Below are positions 60,654-64,000 of a DNA stretch of 64,000 nucleotides, piece by piece. Each line of letters starts with the position of its first letter. Position 1 is the stretch's first letter. The stretch covers positions 39,174 to 103,173 of the forward strand of contig CALUWE010000007.1 in NCBI GenBank assembly GCA_944324425.1, in the 5' to 3' direction. This DNA comes from Candidatus Gastranaerophilales bacterium. GTDB lineage: Bacteria > Cyanobacteriota > Vampirovibrionia > Gastranaerophilales > Gastranaerophilaceae. The notes beneath the pieces were generated by a model, which was not told the DNA's origin, made no database searches, and saw only the letters and a program-made list of their open reading frames with translations. Both the position numbers and the translations under genes were made by a program.

Positions 60654-61813
60654 TACATAGAAAATTTAGAGCATATAAAAGGTTATTTAAACAAAAAGGG
60701 TTACTTTCAGTTTCCCTTTTAGATGAATACATTGTAAAACAGCTTTTTGAAGTTTTTGTTTTGGGGGTTATAATTTTCACCTCAATCATTTTTGCATCCG
60801 AAACTTTCACCCAGTTAATTAAACAAATAACCCTATATGGAATTCCCTTTAACATTGCAATAATGATGATTATTTTAAACCTGCCCCAAGTTTTTGTTAT
60901 GACAATTCCAATCTCAACCCTTTTTGCAACCGTTATGACAATAAACAAATTAAGCTTAAATTCTGAAATAACCGTTTTAAGAGCTTGCGGCATAGGAATA
61001 AGCAGAATTGCAAAGCCTGTTTTTGTTTTTGCAATTGTAATGACAATTATAAGCTTTATGATAAATGAATTTGTTGTGCCTGCAATGAGCGTGCAATCAA
61101 GGCATTTGGCAATTTATTCGCTGCAGCAAAAACACGTTCCTGAAGGAAGAAAAAATTTCACCTTAAATGAAACAAATTCAGATGGTGATCTTAAAAGGCT
61201 TTTTTATGTTCAAAGCTGCGAAGATAAAATTTTAAACAATATAACAGTTTTAGATTTATCCAAAAAAGACACAATTCAATTAATTCAGGCAAAATTCGGT
61301 AAAACAAGTGAAGAAGGCTGGGTTTTTGACGGCGGCGTTATTTACACATTATCAACCACAGGCAAAATTTTTAACACAACATTATTTGAAAATTCCGTTA
61401 TTAATTTTGGGCTTGATGATATGGGCGATTTTGTTAAAGAAGAAGCAAGCCAGTTTAATTTCTTTAAATTAATGAAATATATTAAAGAAAACTCTAAAAA
61501 CCCCGATTTTATCGAAAAATTAAAAATTCAATATAAAGTTCAACTTTATGACAAATTGGCACTTCCTGCTACAACCTTTGCGCTTGCGCTTGTTGGCATT
61601 CCTTTAGCTATAACCCCGCCAAGAGTTCGCTATAACAGGGGCTTTTTATTTTCTGTTATGATAATTTTTGTTTATTATCTTGTTCGTGCCTTTTCAATAA
61701 ATTTAGGCGAAGCAGGCAAAATCACGCCGTTTTTGGCAGCATGGCTCCCCGTTATTTCAATCAGCATCATAGGCGCCATTTTATACCGCAGAAAAGCGTA
61801 TAAGATTACATAA
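60650..61813 (+). CDS. LptF/LptG-family permease
   Basis: 387 residues (TTG start overlapping the tyrA TGA). Six transmembrane helices in the LptF/G pattern: three N-terminal (VFVLGVIIFTSIIFASE..., PISTLFATVMTINKLS, FAIVMTIISFMINEFVVPAM), a periplasmic beta-jellyroll (about 160-270), and three C-terminal (ALALVGIPLAI...). The coupling-helix region SEITVLRACGIGISRI is typical. It transports LPS from the inner membrane together with LptBC, in line with KdsB at 38720. Confidence 0.9.
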   Translation: MIHRKFRAYKRLFKQKGLLSVSLLDEYIVKQLFEVFVLGVIIFTSIIFASETFTQLIKQITLYGIPFNIAIMMIILNLPQVFVMTIPISTLFATVMTINKLSLNSEITVLRACGIGISRIAKPVFVFAIVMTIISFMINEFVVPAMSVQSRHLAIYSLQQKHVPEGRKNFTLNETNSDGDLKRLFYVQSCEDKILNNITVLDLSKKDTIQLIQAKFGKTSEEGWVFDGGVIYTLSTTGKIFNTTLFENSVINFGLDDMGDFVKEEASQFNFFKLMKYIKENSKNPDFIEKLKIQYKVQLYDKLALPATTFALALVGIPLAITPPRVRYNRGFLFSVMIIFVYYLVRAFSINLGEAGKITPFLAAWLPVISISIIGAILYRRKAYKIT

Positions 61814-61876
61814 TAAGCCTTTGCAAAAAATTTATTTTACAGGCATTAAAATTATATATAAATTTTTGAGGAAATT

Positions 61877-62284
61877 ATGAGAATAAATAGTATAAACAAT
61901 GTAAGTTTTGGCAAAGTATATGCAGTTATTGGCACAAAAAAGCAGCTTGAAAATTTGGAAAAATCTACATCAGGTTTTCAAGAAAAAGAAAAACTCAGCG
62001 TGATGAGAGCAACAGAACTTTATGAAAATAGCCCTGTCACTGGTGGCTTGTGCACAAAGGCTGTTAAAAAAGGCAAGGAAGTTGATTTTTATGTAACGGG
62101 AAAAAACGTCCACGATGTTAGGTTTATGGAATTTGGCTGGGGCAGCATAAATGGCGTTAGTAGACATATAGATTCAGCTTATACCATACAAGATGATAAA
62201 AAAGCCGCAGATTACTTTAATAAAAAAATTCAACTTGACTGGAAAAACGACAAAGAAAGCAAAAATGCCCAAGCAGCAAATTAA
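61877..62284 (+). CDS. Small hypothetical protein with NxVSFG N-terminal signature
   Basis: 135 residues. Starts MRINSINNVSFGKVYAVIG, sharing the Met-Lys/Arg-Ile...Asn-x-x-Phe-Gly pattern with 26634 and 28305. The remainder looks alpha/beta (GGLCTKAVKKGKEVDFYVTG) with no known domain and no signal peptide. GAGGAAATT precedes the ATG. Confidence 0.7.
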   Translation: MRINSINNVSFGKVYAVIGTKKQLENLEKSTSGFQEKEKLSVMRATELYENSPVTGGLCTKAVKKGKEVDFYVTGKNVHDVRFMEFGWGSINGVSRHIDSAYTIQDDKKAADYFNKKIQLDWKNDKESKNAQAAN

Positions 62285-62297
62285 AATTAATTTAAAT

Positions 62298-62663
62298 TTA
62301 TGCCTTATTAATTTCCAAGGCTCTTTGGGTTGTTTTTAGTGCTTCAAGATAACATTTTAATTCTTCATCATCTTTTGCAGAATTTAAAATCTGCAATGCC
62401 TTTGCCATTATTGGGTTTTCGTTTATTTTTACATTTTCCAATTCAAGCCCTGTTTCTTCAAGGGTTGTGCCCAGCGCTTTTAACAATTTATTTAATGTTG
62501 CATATGTTGGAAAATATTTGCCGTTTTCAATTCTGCATAAATGTTTATCATCAATATTGGCTTTTTCCGCTAAAGCCTGCTGAGTTAAACCCTTTGCCTT
62601 TCTTAATTCTTTTAATTTTATTCCAAAAGTGCCATTCGTTTTGTTTTGTTTCTTGCCGTTCAT
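62298..62663 (-). CDS. XRE-family transcriptional regulator
   Basis: 121 residues from the ATG at 62663 (GAGGTG upstream); a 45-codon upstream in-frame extension is AT-rich, Cys-rich noise. HTH_3 domain: LKELRKAKGLTQQALAEKAN and DDKHLCRIENGKYFPTYATL. The C-terminal helical tail may dimerise. It is divergent from a PD-(D/E)XK-like gene, with a perfect palindrome between them, so autoregulation is likely. Confidence 0.88.
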   Translation of the reverse strand: MNGKKQNKTNGTFGIKLKELRKAKGLTQQALAEKANIDDKHLCRIENGKYFPTYATLNKLLKALGTTLEETGLELENVKINENPIMAKALQILNSAKDDEELKCYLEALKTTQRALEINKA

Positions 62664-62742
62664 AACACCTCGTCTACATTTTATTTTGCAAAATTTTTCA
62701 ACACAAATACACGACAAGTACGACAATATTTTAAAATTGTTA

Positions 62743-62759
62743 TGTTGTTGCAAACAACA
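62743..62759. promoter_or_regulatory. Candidate operator palindrome of the XRE regulator
   Basis: Perfect TGTTGTT-GCA-AACAACA. It overlaps the -35 boxes of two divergent candidate promoters: plus TTGTTG (62745)-17-TATTCT (62768), and minus TTGCAA (62753 down)-17-AATATT. Two ACGACAA repeats lie at 62711-62726. Confidence 0.55.
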
Positions 62760-62796
62760 CTTTATGCTATTCTTAAGTGCAGGGAAAATCTTTTGC

Positions 62797-63291
62797 ATGA
62801 AAAGTTTTATAGGAATAATATCGTTATTTTTGTTTGTTTTTGGCGTAATTCAATTAGTGGTAATTGCATCACCTTTTGAATACAAAACTTGTAATTTGGG
62901 ATGGAAGCACGTGCACCACAAGCACAATGAAGTAAGCTACCAACAAGCATGGTGCAACAACAACGATGGAATTATGGAATATAAAAACAAAGATTTTACA
63001 AGGGTTGATTGCCTTACAAAAAATAATGCCGTCGAATTCGATTTTGCAAATAAATGGGCAGAAAGTATCGGGCAAGCCTTGCACTACCAAAAAATGACAG
63101 GCAAAAAAGGCAAAGTTGTTTTAATTCTTGAAAACCCCAAAAAAGAAATGGTTTATTTTAAAAGGGTTGAAGCTTTAGCAAAAATCCATGATTTTGATGC
63201 AGAGTACATAACCCCAAAAATTCTTAATTTAGATAAAAACAACAAATGCAAAAACCCAAACTGTAAATGCCACAAAGAAAAGAGGAGTTAA
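62797..63291 (+). CDS. Membrane-anchored PD-(D/E)XK-like protein, putative
   Basis: 164 residues from the ATG at 62797, where a hydrophobic segment (SFIGIISLFLFVFGVIQLVV) starts; the frame is open further upstream through the operator. After the helix comes a Cys/His-rich part, then a nuclease-like block: YKNKDFTRVDCLTKNNAVEF followed by DFANKWAESIGQALHYQ and KVVLILENP. The Asp-x-n-Glu-x-Asp spacing suggests a PD-(D/E)XK-like fold, seen in phage and bacterial small nuclease-like proteins. The C-terminus has CKNPNCKCH, perhaps a zinc site. Confidence 0.55.
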   Translation: MKSFIGIISLFLFVFGVIQLVVIASPFEYKTCNLGWKHVHHKHNEVSYQQAWCNNNDGIMEYKNKDFTRVDCLTKNNAVEFDFANKWAESIGQALHYQKMTGKKGKVVLILENPKKEMVYFKRVEALAKIHDFDAEYITPKILNLDKNNKCKNPNCKCHKEKRS

Positions 63292-63294
63292 AAT

Positions 63295-63666
63295 TTATAA
63301 CTTACCTTTCTCTGCTTCTTTTCTTGCTTTCTTTAAGATTTTTTCTTGTTTTTTTAATTCTTTTTCTTTTTTCCATGGGTCTTTATTCGGGTTTACCCAT
63401 TTTTTACTTGTCATATATGTAATAGGGCAGCTGTTTCCCTTCCATTCCCAACTTTTAATTCTCTTATTTTTATCTATTTCAAAAATTCTTGTACAATAGT
63501 ACTCCCCACCATATAAACCGCTTGCATTACCGGTAATACTGACAGAACTTTTTTCCCAATAGAATAAATGCCTGTTTGCAATAACCTTTTCGCTTGTCGG
63601 ATATCCTAAATAATCTATTGCAGTATTAATATTTGTGCCAACCCAACTATCCATAACCTTATTCAT
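63295..63666 (-). CDS. Hypothetical exported protein, N-terminus out of frame at a poly-A run
   Basis: 123 residues as read from the ATG at 63666. Upstream the same frame encodes a convincing signal peptide without a start (TILFLYVLTICPSFAFGAKD). An ATG at 63741-63743 is one base out of phase across seven As (63734-63740). One extra A would fuse it in frame, giving about 148 residues. The mature part is unlike known families (SWVGTNINTAIDYLGYPTSE, then a Lys-rich C-terminal helix). It may be phase-variable, recently damaged or a sequencing indel. Confidence 0.55.
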   Translation of the reverse strand: MNKVMDSWVGTNINTAIDYLGYPTSEKVIANRHLFYWEKSSVSITGNASGLYGGEYYCTRIFEIDKNKRIKSWEWKGNSCPITYMTSKKWVNPNKDPWKKEKELKKQEKILKKARKEAEKGKL

Positions 63667-63826
63667 TGTATCTTTAGCACCAAAGGCAAAAGAGGGACAA
63701 ATTGTTAAAACATAAAGAAATAATATTGTATAATTTTTTTCATTGGAAACCCACTATTCTATGCAATTATAACATAAACCGTTATAATTAAAGCTGTTTT
63801 AATATTTTAGATATGTATAATATATT

Positions 63827-64000
63827 TTATTCACTAACTTTTGCTATGAAAAAGAATTTTTGTTTTATTTCTACATTCATTTCTTCTGGCAATTCTTCGC
63901 AAAAATTGCCAATTCTTGAAGTGTTTACAATAAAAGTTTTGTTTTTTGAAACAATTTTTATTTGGTAAATATCAACATGTTTAACAACAAAGCCTTTTTC
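63827..64000 (-). CDS. C-terminal end of an unknown protein (5' end outside window)
   Basis: An open frame of 57 codons enters from the right edge and stops at TAA 63827-63829. The sequence alternates hydrophobic and charged residues (KHVDIYQIKIVSKNKTFIV) and has the low-GC codon use of its neighbours. Too short for a family call. Confidence 0.5.
   Translation of the reverse strand, partial: EKGFVVKHVDIYQIKIVSKNKTFIVNTSRIGNFCEELPEEMNVEIKQKFFFIAKVSE

Noticed and set aside
62664..62798. Forty-five-codon N-terminal extension of the XRE regulator.
   Set aside because: It runs through the candidate operator and both promoters and has a Cys-rich, unlikely composition; the start at 62663 has GAGGTG.
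1..64000. CRISPR arrays, insertion sequences, rRNA or tRNA genes.
   Set aside because: No regularly spaced repeats, transposase motifs or RNA gene cores were seen on reading both strands; a covariance or repeat search would be needed to be certain.

Overview
The window looks like a chromosomal segment of an uncultured, low-GC, diderm bacterium of the non-photosynthetic cyanobacterial sister lineage (Melainabacteria/Vampirovibrionia, most likely Gastranaerophilales). The evidence is a DUF561/Ycf23 protein otherwise typical of cyanobacteria and plastids, a long cyanobacterial-type NusB directly followed by FtsY, and outer-membrane/LPS functions (KdsB, an LptF/LptG permease, a TpsB/TpsA pair, an autotransporter, TolC). 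The lineage call is inference from gene content; no rRNA or tRNA gene was recognised.

Layout. 1-3.7 kb: end of signal peptidase I, pheT, a lytic transglycosylase. 3.7-15.9 kb (minus strand): a compact, directional phage-structural operon. Read in its own direction it encodes a small ribbon-helix-helix-like protein, scaffold, major capsid, head-tail connectors, contractile sheath, tail tube, tail assembly chaperone with a visible -1 frameshift signal, a very short tape-measure candidate, LysM/hub/baseplate proteins, tail collar fibre, DUF1353 protein, holin-like protein and M15 endolysin. It has no integrase, terminase or replication gene. 16-24.7 kb: RipA-like membrane protein, GAF-GGDEF diguanylate cyclase, YlxR, glyS, glycosyltransferase, nusB, ftsY and a lineage-type hypothetical. 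24.9-26.2 kb: the matching phage portal gene, alone on the plus strand with its own terminator. This split arrangement suggests a domesticated phage particle such as a gene transfer agent, and is the most interesting feature of the window.

26.3-30.4 kb: a kinase-fold protein and a HAD phosphatase that share an odd N-terminal signature with two other proteins here, a PQ-loop protein and YjbQ. 30.4-39.5 kb: a divergent two-partner secretion pair (TpsB/TpsA), a TPR protein and kdsB. 39.5-46.8 kb: Flp-type pilin, rpsP, glmS, mtnA, a TPR-glycosyltransferase and lysS. 46.8-56.6 kb: a Pmp-like autotransporter, a TolC/adaptor/ABC export operon ending in an MtnX-like phosphatase, and a trypsin-like protease. 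56.7-64 kb: DUF561, small secreted proteins, an NAD-isocitrate-dehydrogenase-like enzyme with an aconitase/IPM-isomerase small subunit, tyrA, an LptF/G permease, an XRE regulator divergent from a PD-(D/E)XK-like protein over a perfect palindrome, a protein whose signal peptide is out of frame at a poly-A run, and the end of one more gene.

The genes fall into three groups: housekeeping translation and export, a large investment in surface proteins and secretion, and a phage-derived particle locus that appears co-opted by the host. Start codons were re-chosen for about a dozen genes from ribosome-binding-site position or overlap, as noted in the entries.
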